From: Roseitalea sp.
Lineage (GTDB): Bacteria; Pseudomonadota; Alphaproteobacteria; Rhizobiales; Rhizobiaceae
Assembly: GCA_017642895.1 (NCBI GenBank)
Contig: JAEPON010000010.1
Span: forward strand, 62,001 to 126,000
DNA: 64,000 nt
Reading direction: 5' to 3'
The position numbers and the translations under genes are program-made. Each line of letters opens with the position of its first letter. The stretch's first letter is position 1. The notes beneath the pieces were generated by a model, which was given only the letters and a program-made list of their open reading frames with translations, did not search any database and was not told the DNA's origin. Of this stretch, positions 9,879 through 18,823 are shown piece by piece.

Positions 9879-10720
9879 ACTACCGGCATGCCTTTCACGC
9901 CGGCAATTTCGCCGACATCGTCAAACATCTGATCCTGGCGCGCGCGCTGACCTATCTACAGCGCAAGGACAAGCCGCTCTTCGTGCTCGACACCCATGCC
10001 GGGCTCGGCGTCTACGATCTTCAGAGCGAGGCGGCGCGCAAGACCGCAGAAGCCGTTGACGGCATCGGCCGGCTGTGGCCGCATCTGGATGGTGCGCCGG
10101 AAGCGGCAGCCGCGCTGCTTGGCCCGTTCGCCGATGCGGTTCGGTCGCTCAACGGTACTGGCAATCCGCGCTTCTATCCCGGATCACCGGCGCTGATCGC
10201 CCATCTGATGCGGCCGCAGGACCGGGCGGTGTTTTGCGAACTGCATGATGCGGATCACAGCGCGCTGGCCGCGCGTTTTGCCCGCGCCGGCCGCATACGC
10301 GTCAATCATGTGGATGGCTGGCAGGCACTGAAAACCCTGCTTCCGCCGCCCGAACGGCGTGGGCTCGTCATCATCGATCCGCCGTTCGAGGCGCGCAACG
10401 AATTCGACATCATGCTCAACGGTCTTGACGCGGCCGTGCAGCGTTTCGCGACGGGCACGTTCCTCGCCTGGTATCCGATCAAGCATGAAGCGGCCGTCGA
10501 TGCGTTCCGTGGGGGGGTTGGCCAACGCTTCAGCGACACACTGCTCATCGAAATGACGGTCGCCGCGCCGGCGGACGCCGCGTTTCACGGCTCGGGCATG
10601 GCAATCATCAACCCGCCCTACACGCTGGCGTCCGAACTCGAAACGCTGCTGCCTTGGCTGGTGCAGCGCCTGGAACGTCAGCCCGGTGCCGGCGCGTGCC
10701 GGATCGAAGCGTTGAGTTGA
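9875..10720 (+). CDS. rlmJ: 23S rRNA (adenine(2030)-N6)-methyltransferase RlmJ
   Basis: Methylates A2030 of 23S rRNA with S-adenosylmethionine before 50S assembly. 281 residues with the characteristic start [18 protein letters not shown], followed by FVLDTHAGLGVYDL (SAM-binding loop) and the catalytic motif IIDPPFE near residue 167. Length matches the family. Third gene of the purM-purN-rlmJ overlap chain. A run of seven Gs at 10511-10517 lies inside the gene, but the frame continues into a normal C-terminus. Confidence 0.93.
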   Translation: MNYRHAFHAGNFADIVKHLILARALTYLQRKDKPLFVLDTHAGLGVYDLQSEAARKTAEAVDGIGRLWPHLDGAPEAAAALLGPFADAVRSLNGTGNPRFYPGSPALIAHLMRPQDRAVFCELHDADHSALAARFARAGRIRVNHVDGWQALKTLLPPPERRGLVIIDPPFEARNEFDIMLNGLDAAVQRFATGTFLAWYPIKHEAAVDAFRGGVGQRFSDTLLIEMTVAAPADAAFHGSGMAIINPPYTLASELETLLPWLVQRLERQPGAGACRIEALS

Positions 10721-10818
10721 GGCAACAACGACCACAAATTGCCGAAAGGTGCGTCGCCGCGCTTGGCCTTGGCGGACGCGCTTGCTATGCATCGCCAAGG
10801 CAAGGCACGGACAGGCCA

Positions 10819-11253
10819 ATGATCAAACTTTCCCTGACATGCGCGGCATTGATCGGCGCGCTGACAACAGCGATGACGCAGGCATCGGCGCACGACCCCT
10901 ATTATCCGCTGCGCGAGAGCGCCGAATGTGCCGACCCGGCGATGCTCAAAATGATCAAGACGCGCTTTTCCCATCAGGCGCGGCACGTGCACCATCGCGA
11001 CGATCTGGCGATCGCCGACATCACCGGCATCCACCAGCACCGCTATCGGCCGCAGGACGTCCATGATGCGAGGCCGATACCCCGGCGTTACTGCCATGCG
11101 ACCGCGCATTTGTCGGACGGGCGCGAACGCAAGATCTGGTATCTGATCGAGGGCGGCGCGGGCTTTGCCTCGATCGGCTCCAATGTCGAGTTCTGCGTCT
11201 CGGGCTTTGACCGGTGGAACGTCTACAATTCGGCCTGCCGCGTCCTGCGCTGA
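10819..11253 (+). CDS. Small secreted protein with four cysteines, unknown function
   Basis: 144 residues starting at ATG 10819. A Sec signal peptide is clear: MIKLSLTCAALIGALTTAMT followed by QASAHD, with likely cleavage after ASA. The mature part has four cysteines (in SAECADP, RRYCHATA, VEFCVSG and NSACRVL), enough for two disulfides, and is rich in His (RHVHHRDD, GIHQHRY). No family recognised with confidence. The coding sequence ends only 6 bp before the RNase T2 gene, so the two are probably co-transcribed and both exported. The frame is open further upstream, but the signal peptide fixes the start. Confidence 0.75.
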   Translation: MIKLSLTCAALIGALTTAMTQASAHDPYYPLRESAECADPAMLKMIKTRFSHQARHVHHRDDLAIADITGIHQHRYRPQDVHDARPIPRRYCHATAHLSDGRERKIWYLIEGGAGFASIGSNVEFCVSGFDRWNVYNSACRVLR

Positions 11254-11259
11254 CGCATC

Positions 11260-11934
11260 ATGCGCCCTCTCGCCGTTCTGGGGTTGCTCGCGGCCGGCCT
11301 TCTGGCCGCCTGCGACGCGCCGGCTGAGTCCACAGCGCCGCCGGGATCGCTTCCCGTCGGCGAGGGTTTCGACTTCTATGTCCTCGCCCTGTCCTGGTCG
11401 CCGGGCTATTGCGCCTCCGAGGGCGAACGCGCCAACAAGCAGCAATGCGGCCGAGGCGCCGATTTCGACTTCATCGTGCATGGCCTCTGGCCGCAGTTCG
11501 CGCGCGGCTGGCCGGAATATTGCGAAACGGCCGAGCCGCTGTCGGTGCCGCGCGACCGGGCCAGAGCGCTGGCCGACATCATGCCATCGACGGGACTGGT
11601 CCGGCACCAGTGGAAAAAGCATGGCAGTTGCACGGGCCTCACCCAAGCCGACTATTTTGCGACCACGCGGGAAGCCTTCGCCAGAATCGCCATTCCCGAG
11701 ACGTTCCGCGATCGCGCGTCGATCGAGCGGCTTGAGCCCGAAAGCGTCGAACAGGCGTTCCTCGATGCCAATCCGGACATGCCGGCGACATCGGTGGCGG
11801 TCACATGCGACCGGCGCTTCCTGCGCGATGTGCGCATCTGCCTGACACGCGATCTGGCCGGCTATGCGTCCTGTCCCGAAGTCGACCGCCGCGATTGCCC
11901 GCTGCCGACGGTCGTCGTGCCGCCCTCCCAGTGA
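11260..11934 (+). CDS. Ribonuclease T2 family lipoprotein
   Basis: Endoribonuclease of the T2 family, predicted to be periplasmic and lipid-anchored. The start MRPLAVLGLLAAGLLAAC ends in a lipobox (LAAC, Cys18). Both catalytic blocks are present: CAS I as FIVHGLWP (His74), and CAS II as HQWKKHGSC with His116, Lys120 and His121. Several further cysteines may form disulfides, as usual in the family. At 224 residues the length fits bacterial T2 enzymes. Likely role: turnover of external or periplasmic RNA for nucleotides and phosphate. It follows the small secreted protein by 6 bp. Confidence 0.9.
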   Translation: MRPLAVLGLLAAGLLAACDAPAESTAPPGSLPVGEGFDFYVLALSWSPGYCASEGERANKQQCGRGADFDFIVHGLWPQFARGWPEYCETAEPLSVPRDRARALADIMPSTGLVRHQWKKHGSCTGLTQADYFATTREAFARIAIPETFRDRASIERLEPESVEQAFLDANPDMPATSVAVTCDRRFLRDVRICLTRDLAGYASCPEVDRRDCPLPTVVVPPSQ

Positions 11935-11945
11935 AAGGAGCCTTC

Positions 11946-12563
11946 ATGCCCACCCTTCTTTATTCGCCAGCCTCGCCCTACAGCGCCAAGGTGCGCATGG
12001 CGGCGCGCTATCTCGAGATCACGCTCGAACTCGACATTGCGCTGACGCCCAAGATCATCGCGACAGGCGAAGCGCCGCCCGAACTGACCGGCGCCAATCC
12101 GCTGGGCAAGATCCCCACCCTGGTGCTTGACGACGGCACGGCGATCTTCGACAGCCGGGCGATCATGGGCGAACTGGACCGGATGAGCGGCAACAAGCTC
12201 TATCCGCGGCCGAAGGACAAAAGGCGCAAGACCGACATTCTGGAAGCGGCCTCGGACGGGCTGTGCGACGTGCTTTTGGCGCAGGTTTATGAACGGCGCA
12301 TGCGGCCCGAGGAAAAAGTCCACACGCCTTGGCTCGACTATCAGGCGCGCAAGGCCGAGCGGACGTTCGACTGGCTGGAGATGGAAGTCCCGGCCCTGCG
12401 CGGCCGCCTGCACGGCGCCCATTTCGCGCTGGCTGCGGCGCTCGGCTATGCCGATCTGCGCTTTGCCGACCTGAACTGGCGGCGCGGCCGGCCACGGCTG
12501 CGGCGTTTCATCACCCGGTTTGCCGAGGCCTTCCCGGACTATGACGACCTCAAACCGTCCTGA
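11946..12563 (+). CDS. Glutathione S-transferase family protein
   Basis: 205 residues. The N-terminal thioredoxin-like domain starts MPTLLYSPASPYSAKVRMAA, where SPYS takes the place of the catalytic CxxC/Ser of related folds. The cis-Pro segment GKIPTLVLDDG and the glutathione-binding DSRAIM (Ser following Asp) come next, then an all-helical C-terminal domain. ATG at 11946 has a strong ribosome site (GAAAGGAG, 6 bp upstream). The substrate is unknown. Downstream lies a strong intrinsic terminator. Confidence 0.85.
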   Translation: MPTLLYSPASPYSAKVRMAARYLEITLELDIALTPKIIATGEAPPELTGANPLGKIPTLVLDDGTAIFDSRAIMGELDRMSGNKLYPRPKDKRRKTDILEAASDGLCDVLLAQVYERRMRPEEKVHTPWLDYQARKAERTFDWLEMEVPALRGRLHGAHFALAAALGYADLRFADLNWRRGRPRLRRFITRFAEAFPDYDDLKPS

Positions 12564-12570
12564 CACGAAA

Positions 12571-12604
12571 AAAGGCCGCGTCGGGGGGGGGGGACGCGGC
12601 CTTT
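12571..12604. terminator. Bidirectional intrinsic terminator with an all-G loop
   Basis: Perfect 12-bp stem (AAAGGCCGCGTC at 12571-12582 with GACGCGGCCTTT at 12593-12604). It is flanked by A-rich sequence on the left and a short T-rich stretch on the right, so it can end both the GST gene (+) and the converging outer-membrane protein gene (-). The loop is made only of G; with the first base of the right arm the run is 11 G (12583-12593). Confidence 0.85.
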
Positions 12605-12625
12605 CGGTTTGACATCAACCGATGA

Positions 12626-13273
12626 TCAGAACTTCAGGCCGATACCGGCGCGGACCGTGCTCTCCTGAAAGCCGGAAGAGACGATCGTGCCGCCCAGGTT
12701 GAAGTTCTTGTCCTGATAGTCGGTGTAACGATATTCGAGACGACCGAACACATTGTCGGTCAGCATGGCGTCAGCGCCGACACCGACGGTCCAGCCCAGA
12801 TGGGTGTTCTCGTCGGAATTGACGCCGGCGGTCACTTCGGCCTGGGTCGCCGCGCCACCGGCGGTGGCGTAGATCATGAACGGATCGAACGCATAGCCCA
12901 CACGCGCGCGCAGCGAGCCGAAGACGCCCTGTTCGGCGACGGCGCCGCCCAGCGTGCCGTCAGCGCCCGAATAGCCAAGATCGGCTTCCGCGCCATAGAC
13001 GAATGCGCCATCCTGGAAGTTGATGCCCGCGAACGCGCCGCCGGCAAAACCTTCGGCATCAATGTCGCCGATCGAAGCGTCAAAAGTGCCGAAATTGTAG
13101 GCGCCGAACGCACCGGCGTAAAAACCGGACCAGGTGGCGGCGGGCGCAAATGCCACCGGCGGGGCTGCTGGCGGCTCGGGCGGAACGTCAATGGCATCGG
13201 CCGCCATTGCCGCGCCGGCACTTGTCAGGACGGCCAGCGAAACAGCCGCCAGAAGCGTCGATGTCTTTTTCAT
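12626..13273 (-). CDS. Outer-membrane beta-barrel protein (Omp25/Omp31-like)
   Basis: 215 residues from ATG 13273, preceded by GGAG at a good distance. Sec signal MKKTSTLLAAVSLAVLTSAG ending AAMAAD, then a Pro/Ala-rich linker and a barrel domain opening WSGFYAGAFGAYNFG. Alternating hydrophobic strands follow, ending in VRAGIGLKF with a C-terminal Phe, the recognition signal for outer-membrane assembly. This is the architecture of the small porin-like Omp25/Omp31 proteins of Hyphomicrobiales. It stands alone between a terminator and a long upstream region, which suits a strongly expressed single gene. Confidence 0.88.
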   Translation of the reverse strand: MKKTSTLLAAVSLAVLTSAGAAMAADAIDVPPEPPAAPPVAFAPAATWSGFYAGAFGAYNFGTFDASIGDIDAEGFAGGAFAGINFQDGAFVYGAEADLGYSGADGTLGGAVAEQGVFGSLRARVGYAFDPFMIYATAGGAATQAEVTAGVNSDENTHLGWTVGVGADAMLTDNVFGRLEYRYTDYQDKNFNLGGTIVSSGFQESTVRAGIGLKF

Positions 13274-13542
13274 GTCAGAACTCCAAAACTCTGCGTGGTT
13301 CCCGCGCGGAATAAACCGCCCACGGGTGCCCCCAAGCTCCGGAGACCGAAATGGCGTGCAATTGCGGCGAAGCCGCATCGCAAATTGGGAGTTTCAGTGA
13401 CGCAAATGTGGCAGTTCCGCAGCGTTGCATTTGGGCCACAGGCCGGCTGTGCCGATTTTCGGCACGTGCTGTTTCATTTGGCCGGGGAGCGCGTATATAG
13501 GCGGTTCATTTCACATCTCTCCTGGGCGCAAAGATCCCCGAC
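13274..13542. promoter_or_regulatory. Divergent intergenic region between the OMP gene and the Ca/Na antiporter gene
   Basis: 269 bp without a gene. A perfect 7-bp inverted repeat with a TTT loop lies at 13449-13465 (GTGCCGA / TCGGCAC). A TATATA box-like sequence at 13494-13499 could be a -10 element for the antiporter gene, but no good -35 is seen. Another hairpin, GCGGC-GAA-GCCGC near 13364-13376, lies on the OMP side. Function inferred only from position. Confidence 0.35.
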
Positions 13543-14499
13543 ATGCTGTTTGACATCGCCATGCTCGTCGCCGGTCTGGTGCTATTGGTCTTTGCCGGCG
13601 ATTATCTGGTCAAGGGCGCGGTCGGGCTGGCGGAGAATCTCGGCATTCCGGCGCTGATCATTGGCCTGACAATCGTCGCGTTCGGCACGTCGGCGCCCGA
13701 ACTGTTCGTCGCCCTGCAATCGGCGCTGACCGGGGTTCCCGACATCGCCACGGGCAACGTGGTCGGCTCGAACATCGCCAATGTGCTGCTGGTGATGGGG
13801 CTGCCGGCGCTGTTTTCGCCAATCCACGCCAATCAGCGCGGCCTGTCGCGCAATGTGGCGATCATGCTGGTGTTCACGGTTGCCTTCATGTGGCTGATCA
13901 GCGACGGCATGCTCAGCCGCCTCGAGGCGATGGGCCTGTTCGGCGGGCTGGTCGTCTTCATCATCGCCCAGGCGATCCGCGCGCGCCAGGCGATCGCAGA
14001 GGCCGACGAGGAGGAGGTGCCCGGCGACTATCATGACGAGATCGGCGAGGCGCCGCACGGGCCCCTGATGATCACGGTCTTTCTGGTCGGCGGGATCATC
14101 GGCCTGCCGATCGCGGCGCACTTCACCGTGACCGGCGCATCAGGCATCGCCGGCGCGTTCGGTGTTTCCGAGGCGGCCATCGGGCTGACGATCGTCGCGA
14201 TCGGAACGTCGTTGCCGGAGCTTGCGACGACGCTTTCTGCGGCGATGCGCCGGGAAGCCGATGTGGCGCTGGGCAACATTATCGGATCGAACATCTTCAA
14301 CCTCGCCGCGATCATGGGCATCACCGGCATGGTGGTTGCCGTTCCGGTCTCGCCGGACATCATCATCCGGGACAATTGGGTGATGCTCGCCACGTCGCTG
14401 CTTCTGGCAACCATCTGCTTTGCACGCATCACCACCGGAAAAGTGCTGGGTGCGGCTATGCTTACCGGCTATGTGGCCTATGTCGTGATGGTCTTCTAA
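13543..14499 (+). CDS. Calcium/sodium antiporter (CaCA family, YrbG-like)
   Basis: Inner-membrane cation exchanger of 318 residues. The family's two inverted halves are plain: GLTIVAFGTSAPELFVAL near residue 43 and GLTIVAIGTSLPELATTL near 212 are the alpha-1 and alpha-2 repeats that form the ion site with their Glu residues. A second GSNI pair (VVGSNIANV and IIGSNIFNL) follows each repeat. The two halves are joined by an acidic loop (ADEEEVPGDYHDE). Around ten hydrophobic helices. The following SDR gene starts about 20 bp downstream. Confidence 0.92.
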   Translation: MLFDIAMLVAGLVLLVFAGDYLVKGAVGLAENLGIPALIIGLTIVAFGTSAPELFVALQSALTGVPDIATGNVVGSNIANVLLVMGLPALFSPIHANQRGLSRNVAIMLVFTVAFMWLISDGMLSRLEAMGLFGGLVVFIIAQAIRARQAIAEADEEEVPGDYHDEIGEAPHGPLMITVFLVGGIIGLPIAAHFTVTGASGIAGAFGVSEAAIGLTIVAIGTSLPELATTLSAAMRREADVALGNIIGSNIFNLAAIMGITGMVVAVPVSPDIIIRDNWVMLATSLLLATICFARITTGKVLGAAMLTGYVAYVVMVF

Positions 14500-14520
14500 C
14501 GACCCTTGCGAGGCTCTGTC

Positions 14521-15300
14521 TTGGCCGACCACCACATCGAAACGAAAAAGCCGGCCATTCTGGTGACCGGCGGCGCCAAGCGGATCGGCCGCGTCATCGC
14601 TTCCGACCTTGCCGCACACGGGTTCGACGTTGCCATCCATGCCAGTTCCTCGATCGCCGAGGCGCAATCGCTGGCCGAAGCGCTGTCGGCGGTCTCAGGC
14701 CGCGCCGTCGCGCTGCAGGCGGATCTGACCGATGCCGCGCAGGCGCGCGCACTGGTCGGCAGGGCGGCCGAAGCGCTGGAGCGCCCGATCGACATTCTGG
14801 TCAACAACGCGTCGGTCTTCCTGGACGATGGGGTCGGTGCCATCGATGACGGCATCTGGGACGATCACTTCGACCTGCATGTCCGCGCGCCCGTCCTGCT
14901 TGCAGGCGCGTTGGCCGACGCGTTGCCGGAAGACCGGCATGGCCTGATCGTCAACATGATCGACCAGCGCGTCTGGAAGCCGACGCCACGCTTTTTCTCC
15001 TACACGCTGTCGAAGTCGGCGCTCTGGACGGCAACGCAGACCATGGCCCAGACGCTCGCGCCGCGCATTCGCGTCAACGCGATCGGCCCAGGGCCGGCGC
15101 TGAAGAACCCGCGCCAGAGCGAAGCGGACTTCGCCGCGCAAACCGATGCGGTGCCTTTGGGCCGCGGGCCGGAACTGGCCGAGTTCGGCGCGACGGTCCG
15201 TTATCTTTGGAAAGCGCGTTCGGTGACGGGACAGATGATCGCGCTCGACGGCGGCCAGCATCTGGCCTGGCAGACGCCCGATGCCATCGCCGGAGAGTGA
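14521..15300 (+). CDS. SDR family oxidoreductase, pteridine-reductase-like
   Basis: About 259 residues in the cytoplasm. The NADP-binding site [12 protein letters not shown] and the following NNASVF resemble pteridine reductase/FolM rather than the usual TGxxxGIG and NNAG, so dihydrobiopterin or dihydromonapterin reduction is a reasonable guess. The catalytic Tyr-x3-Lys is in [10 protein letters not shown]. No ATG opens the frame: TTG at 14521 is chosen because CGAGG lies 8 bp upstream, and another TTG at 14506 is possible. The 3' end precedes uvrC. Confidence 0.8.
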   Translation: MADHHIETKKPAILVTGGAKRIGRVIASDLAAHGFDVAIHASSSIAEAQSLAEALSAVSGRAVALQADLTDAAQARALVGRAAEALERPIDILVNNASVFLDDGVGAIDDGIWDDHFDLHVRAPVLLAGALADALPEDRHGLIVNMIDQRVWKPTPRFFSYTLSKSALWTATQTMAQTLAPRIRVNAIGPGPALKNPRQSEADFAAQTDAVPLGRGPELAEFGATVRYLWKARSVTGQMIALDGGQHLAWQTPDAIAGE

Positions 15301-15376
15301 AGCGGCACCTGCCGGGCATTGTCTGCTGACAGGCGCGCACTTGAACCGCGCCGATAACCTGCCCCACATAGATGCG

Positions 15377-17374
15377 ATGGACCAGACACCGGACACCGAT
15401 TCCCTGCCCGACGCCGATTCGGCCGTTTCCGGCAAGGCGCTGGCACGTAATCTGGTCTGGGAACAGCAGACCGCGACCGAAAGCGATCTCGCCGGTCCCG
15501 GGCTGATCACCGCGCTCGCCAAGCGCCTGCCGAACCGGCCGGGCGTCTATCGCATGTTCAATGCAAGCGGCGACGTTCTTTATGTCGGCAAGGCCAAATC
15601 GCTGAAGAACCGGGTGACGAGCTATGCGCGGCTTGGCGGACACACCAACCGCATCGCGCGGATGATCGCGCAGACCGCGTCGATGGAGTTCGTGACGACC
15701 CGCAGCGAAACCGAGGCGCTGCTGCTCGAAGCCAATCTGATCAAGCGCCTGCGGCCACGCTTCAACGTGCTTTTGCGCGACGACAAGAGCTTTCCCTACA
15801 TCATGCTGACGGCGGACCATGCGGCGCCGGGCCTTTTCAAGCATCGCGGCGCGCGCACCAGGAAGGCCGACTATTTCGGCCCGTTCGCCTCGGCCGGCGC
15901 GGTCGGCCGGACGATTAACGCATTGCAGCGCGCGTTCCTTTTGCGCACCTGCACCGACAGCGTCTATGAGAGCCGAACGCGGCCCTGCCTGCTCTACCAG
16001 ATCAAACGCTGTTCGGCGCCGTGCACGGGCGAGATTTCGGCGGACGATTACGCGTCGCTGGTCGATGAGGCCAAGGCGTTCCTGTCCGGCAAGAGCCGGG
16101 CCGTCCAATCGCAGATGGCGCGGACGATGCAGGAGGCGGCCGAAGATCTCGATTTTGAGAGGGCCGCTGTCTATCGCGACCGCATCGGCGCCCTGACTGC
16201 GATCCAAAGCCAGCAGGGCATCAACCCGCAGGGCATCGAGGAAGCCGATGTCTTCGCCGTCCATCAGGAAGGCGGCGTGACCTGCGTCCAGGTCTTCTTT
16301 TTCCGCACCGGTCAGAACTGGGGCAATCGCGCCTATTTTCCGAAGGCCGACGCGGCGATGGAGCCTGGCGACGTGCTCGGCGCGTTCCTGTCGCAATTTT
16401 ATGACGACAAGCCCTGCCCGCGCCTGATCCTTCTGTCGCACGAGATTGCCGAAAGCGACTTGCTCGAGGAGGCGCTGAACCTGCGCGCTGCCCGCAAGGT
16501 GTCGATTCTTGTGCCTAGGCGCGGAGAAAAGCGCGACCTGGTGGGCCACGCCATGGCCAACGCCAAGGAGGCGCTCGGCCGTCGGCTGGCCGAAACCTCG
16601 TCGCAGGCCAAGCTGATGAAGGGGCTTGCCGAAACATTCGGGCTGGAACGGGTGCCGCGCCGCATCGAGGTGTTCGACAATTCCCACATCATGGGCACCA
16701 ATGCGGTCGGCGCGATGATTGTCGCCGGCCCGGAAGGGTTCGTGAAAAACCAGTACCGCAAGTTCAACATCCGCTCGGAAGAGCTGACGCCGGGCGATGA
16801 TTTCGGCATGATGCGCGAGGTGATGGAGCGGCGCTTTGCACGCCTTGTCAAGGAACATGGCCCCGAACGGGACGACCAAGGCGATAGCACCGAAACCGAG
16901 GACAGCGGCACACTGCCGGCCTGGCCTGACCTGTTGCTGATCGATGGCGGGCTGGGCCAGCTCAACGCGGTCAAGACGATCCTCGACGATCTGGGCATTG
17001 CCGAGCAAATCGACCTGATCGGCGTCGCCAAGGGCCCCGATCGCGATGCCGGCCGCGAGCGCTTCTTCATGCCCGGGCGCAAGGATTTCTCGCTACCGCC
17101 GCGCGATCCGGTGCTCTATTTCACCCAGCGCCTGCGCGACGAGGCGCACCGGTTCGCCATCGGCAGCCATCGCGCGCGGCGCAAGAAGGAGATGGTCGCC
17201 AACCCGCTCGACGAGATCGACGGCATCGGGCCGGCCCGAAAACGGGCGCTGCTGCACCATTTCGGCACCGCAAAGGCGGTCGCGCGCGCCTCGGCCGAGG
17301 ACATTGCCAAGGTGGAGGGGATTTCGGACGCGATCGCCGCCCAGATTTACGCCCATTTCCATGACAGCGCGTAG
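15377..17374 (+). CDS. uvrC: Excinuclease ABC subunit C
   Basis: Makes both incisions in nucleotide excision repair with UvrAB. 665 residues from ATG 15377; an in-frame ATG at 15281 inside the preceding gene would add 32 residues. Domains in order: GIY-YIG nuclease ([20 protein letters not shown]), UVR helix pair ([19 protein letters not shown]), RNase H-like endonuclease with [10 protein letters not shown], and C-terminal helix-hairpin-helix repeats ([14 protein letters not shown] and [13 protein letters not shown]). Length is typical. Starts a conserved uvrC-pgsA-moaD-moaE series. Confidence 0.95.
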   Translation: MDQTPDTDSLPDADSAVSGKALARNLVWEQQTATESDLAGPGLITALAKRLPNRPGVYRMFNASGDVLYVGKAKSLKNRVTSYARLGGHTNRIARMIAQTASMEFVTTRSETEALLLEANLIKRLRPRFNVLLRDDKSFPYIMLTADHAAPGLFKHRGARTRKADYFGPFASAGAVGRTINALQRAFLLRTCTDSVYESRTRPCLLYQIKRCSAPCTGEISADDYASLVDEAKAFLSGKSRAVQSQMARTMQEAAEDLDFERAAVYRDRIGALTAIQSQQGINPQGIEEADVFAVHQEGGVTCVQVFFFRTGQNWGNRAYFPKADAAMEPGDVLGAFLSQFYDDKPCPRLILLSHEIAESDLLEEALNLRAARKVSILVPRRGEKRDLVGHAMANAKEALGRRLAETSSQAKLMKGLAETFGLERVPRRIEVFDNSHIMGTNAVGAMIVAGPEGFVKNQYRKFNIRSEELTPGDDFGMMREVMERRFARLVKEHGPERDDQGDSTETEDSGTLPAWPDLLLIDGGLGQLNAVKTILDDLGIAEQIDLIGVAKGPDRDAGRERFFMPGRKDFSLPPRDPVLYFTQRLRDEAHRFAIGSHRARRKKEMVANPLDEIDGIGPARKRALLHHFGTAKAVARASAEDIAKVEGISDAIAAQIYAHFHDSA

Positions 17375-17463
17375 AACACCGATTTCGACGCGCGCTTGAC
17401 GCCCCGCACTGGCGATGCTGATTAGGGCTCCAACCCAAGGCCTGAAAGGGCTTCTTCTGACCG

Positions 17464-18060
17464 ATGGCGAACACGCCCGCATCACACACTTTTTCGGTTC
17501 CCAACCTTCTGACTTACGCCCGGATCGTCGCCGTGCCGCTGATGGTGCTGTGCTTTTTCGCCGAGGGCAGCCTCCAGGCCAGCGACACGGCCCGCTGGTG
17601 GGCGCTGGCCATCTTCGTGATCGCATCGATCACCGACTATCTGGACGGCTATCTGGCACGCAAATGGCAGCAGGGTTCGGCCATCGGCAAGATGCTCGAC
17701 CCGATCGCCGATAAGCTTCTGGTCTCGGTCGCGCTGCTGCTGCTGGCCGCCGAAGGGACGATTGCCGGCTGGTCGCTGTGGGCAGCGATCATCATCTTGT
17801 GCCGCGAGATCCTGGTTTCGGGCCTGCGCGAGTATCTCGCCGCCGTGAAGGTGTCGGTGCCGGTCAGCCAACTGGCCAAATGGAAGACCACAATGCAACT
17901 GATCGCCATCGGTTTTCTTCTGGCCGGCCCGGCGGGCGACAAGATCGTGCCCCTGGTCTCGGAAATCGGTCTGGTGCTGTTGTGGGTTTCCGCGCTGATT
18001 ACGCTCTATACGGGCTGGGACTATTTCCGCGCCGGCATGCGGCATGTGACGGGAGGTTAG
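17464..18060 (+). CDS. pgsA: CDP-diacylglycerol-glycerol-3-phosphate 3-phosphatidyltransferase
   Basis: Commits CDP-diacylglycerol to phosphatidylglycerol in the inner membrane. 198 residues with the full CDP-alcohol signature: DYLDGYLAR, then G-x3-D-x3-D in IGKMLDPIADK, followed by hydrophobic helices. The block CREILVSGLREYLA is characteristic of bacterial PgsA, which is why this copy, rather than the one at 7460-8038, is named pgsA. Stop and moaD start are 1 bp apart. Confidence 0.92.
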   Translation: MANTPASHTFSVPNLLTYARIVAVPLMVLCFFAEGSLQASDTARWWALAIFVIASITDYLDGYLARKWQQGSAIGKMLDPIADKLLVSVALLLLAAEGTIAGWSLWAAIIILCREILVSGLREYLAAVKVSVPVSQLAKWKTTMQLIAIGFLLAGPAGDKIVPLVSEIGLVLLWVSALITLYTGWDYFRAGMRHVTGG

Positions 18061-18061
18061 A

Positions 18062-18325
18062 ATGGCGACACCGGTCAAATTCATCTATTTTGCCTGGGTG
18101 CGCGAGCGCATCGGGGTCGATGAAGAGATGCTCGACCTGCCGGAGGACATGCGCACCGGTGCCGACGTCATGGCATGGCTGAAGGGGCGCGGCGAGAATT
18201 ACGCGCTGGCGCTCGATGACGCGCAGGCGATCCGCATGGCCGTCAACCAGGAGCATATCCATCCCACCGACACGATCGGCACGGCCCGCGAGATCGCGCT
18301 GTTTCCGCCGATGACCGGCGGCTGA
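18062..18325 (+). CDS. moaD: Molybdopterin synthase small subunit MoaD
   Basis: Sulfur carrier of molybdopterin synthase: its C-terminal Gly is thiocarboxylated and delivers sulfur to precursor Z. 87 residues with a ubiquitin-like fold, ending in FPPMTGG, the required double glycine. VKFIYFAWVRERIG is the usual first strand. moaE, its partner subunit, begins 7 bp downstream. Confidence 0.93.
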   Translation: MATPVKFIYFAWVRERIGVDEEMLDLPEDMRTGADVMAWLKGRGENYALALDDAQAIRMAVNQEHIHPTDTIGTAREIALFPPMTGG

Positions 18326-18332
18326 CGCGGCG

Positions 18333-18809
18333 ATGCGCGCGCCGCCCGACATCCGCGTTCAGGCCGAGCCGTTCGATGCGGCGCGCGAGTGCGCGGCGAT
18401 CACCGAGGCGCAACCGGGCATTGGCGCGCTCGTCACCTTCACCGGCCTGTGCCGGCACGAAGGCGGCCGCCTGGAAGCGCTCGAACTGCAGCATTATGCG
18501 GGCATGGCCGAGGCGCAGATGCGGCGCATCGCCGAGGATGCGTGCAAACGATGGCCGCTCGACGCGCTCGCCGTGATCCACCGGCATGGGCTGATCAGGC
18601 CGGGCGACGGCATCGTCCTTGTCGTTGCGGCATCGGCGCATCGGCGCGCCGCCTTCGAGGCGGCGGATTTCATGATGGATTATCTGAAAACCAGCGCCCC
18701 GTTCTGGAAACGCGAACATCTTGCCGACGGCACGCTTGGCGCCTGGGTCGCGGCCAACGATGCCGATATGCGCGACGCGGACCGCTGGCTGGATACGGCT
18801 GACCGCTAG
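18333..18809 (+). CDS. moaE: Molybdopterin synthase large subunit MoaE
   Basis: Catalytic subunit that inserts the dithiolene sulfurs of molybdopterin together with MoaD. 158 residues. Visible family blocks are GALVTFTGLCRHEG near residue 30, LELQHYAGMAE, VIHRHGLIRPGDGIVLV, and the active-site segment DYLKTSAPFWKRE with its Lys residues. Normal length. Ends the uvrC-pgsA-moaD-moaE run and converges on the hemolysin III gene with only 14 bp between them. Confidence 0.94.
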   Translation: MRAPPDIRVQAEPFDAARECAAITEAQPGIGALVTFTGLCRHEGGRLEALELQHYAGMAEAQMRRIAEDACKRWPLDALAVIHRHGLIRPGDGIVLVVAASAHRRAAFEAADFMMDYLKTSAPFWKREHLADGTLGAWVAANDADMRDADRWLDTADR

Positions 18810-18823
18810 AACGGTTTGGGTGC

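Noticed and set aside
10511..10517. Run of seven G in rlmJ as a possible phase-variable frameshift site
   Set aside because: The frame continues to a normal end and the tract is short; chance in a GC-rich gene is likely.
15074..17008. 644-codon minus-strand frame opposite uvrC
   Set aside because: Antisense mirror of UvrC codons; no recognisable motif.
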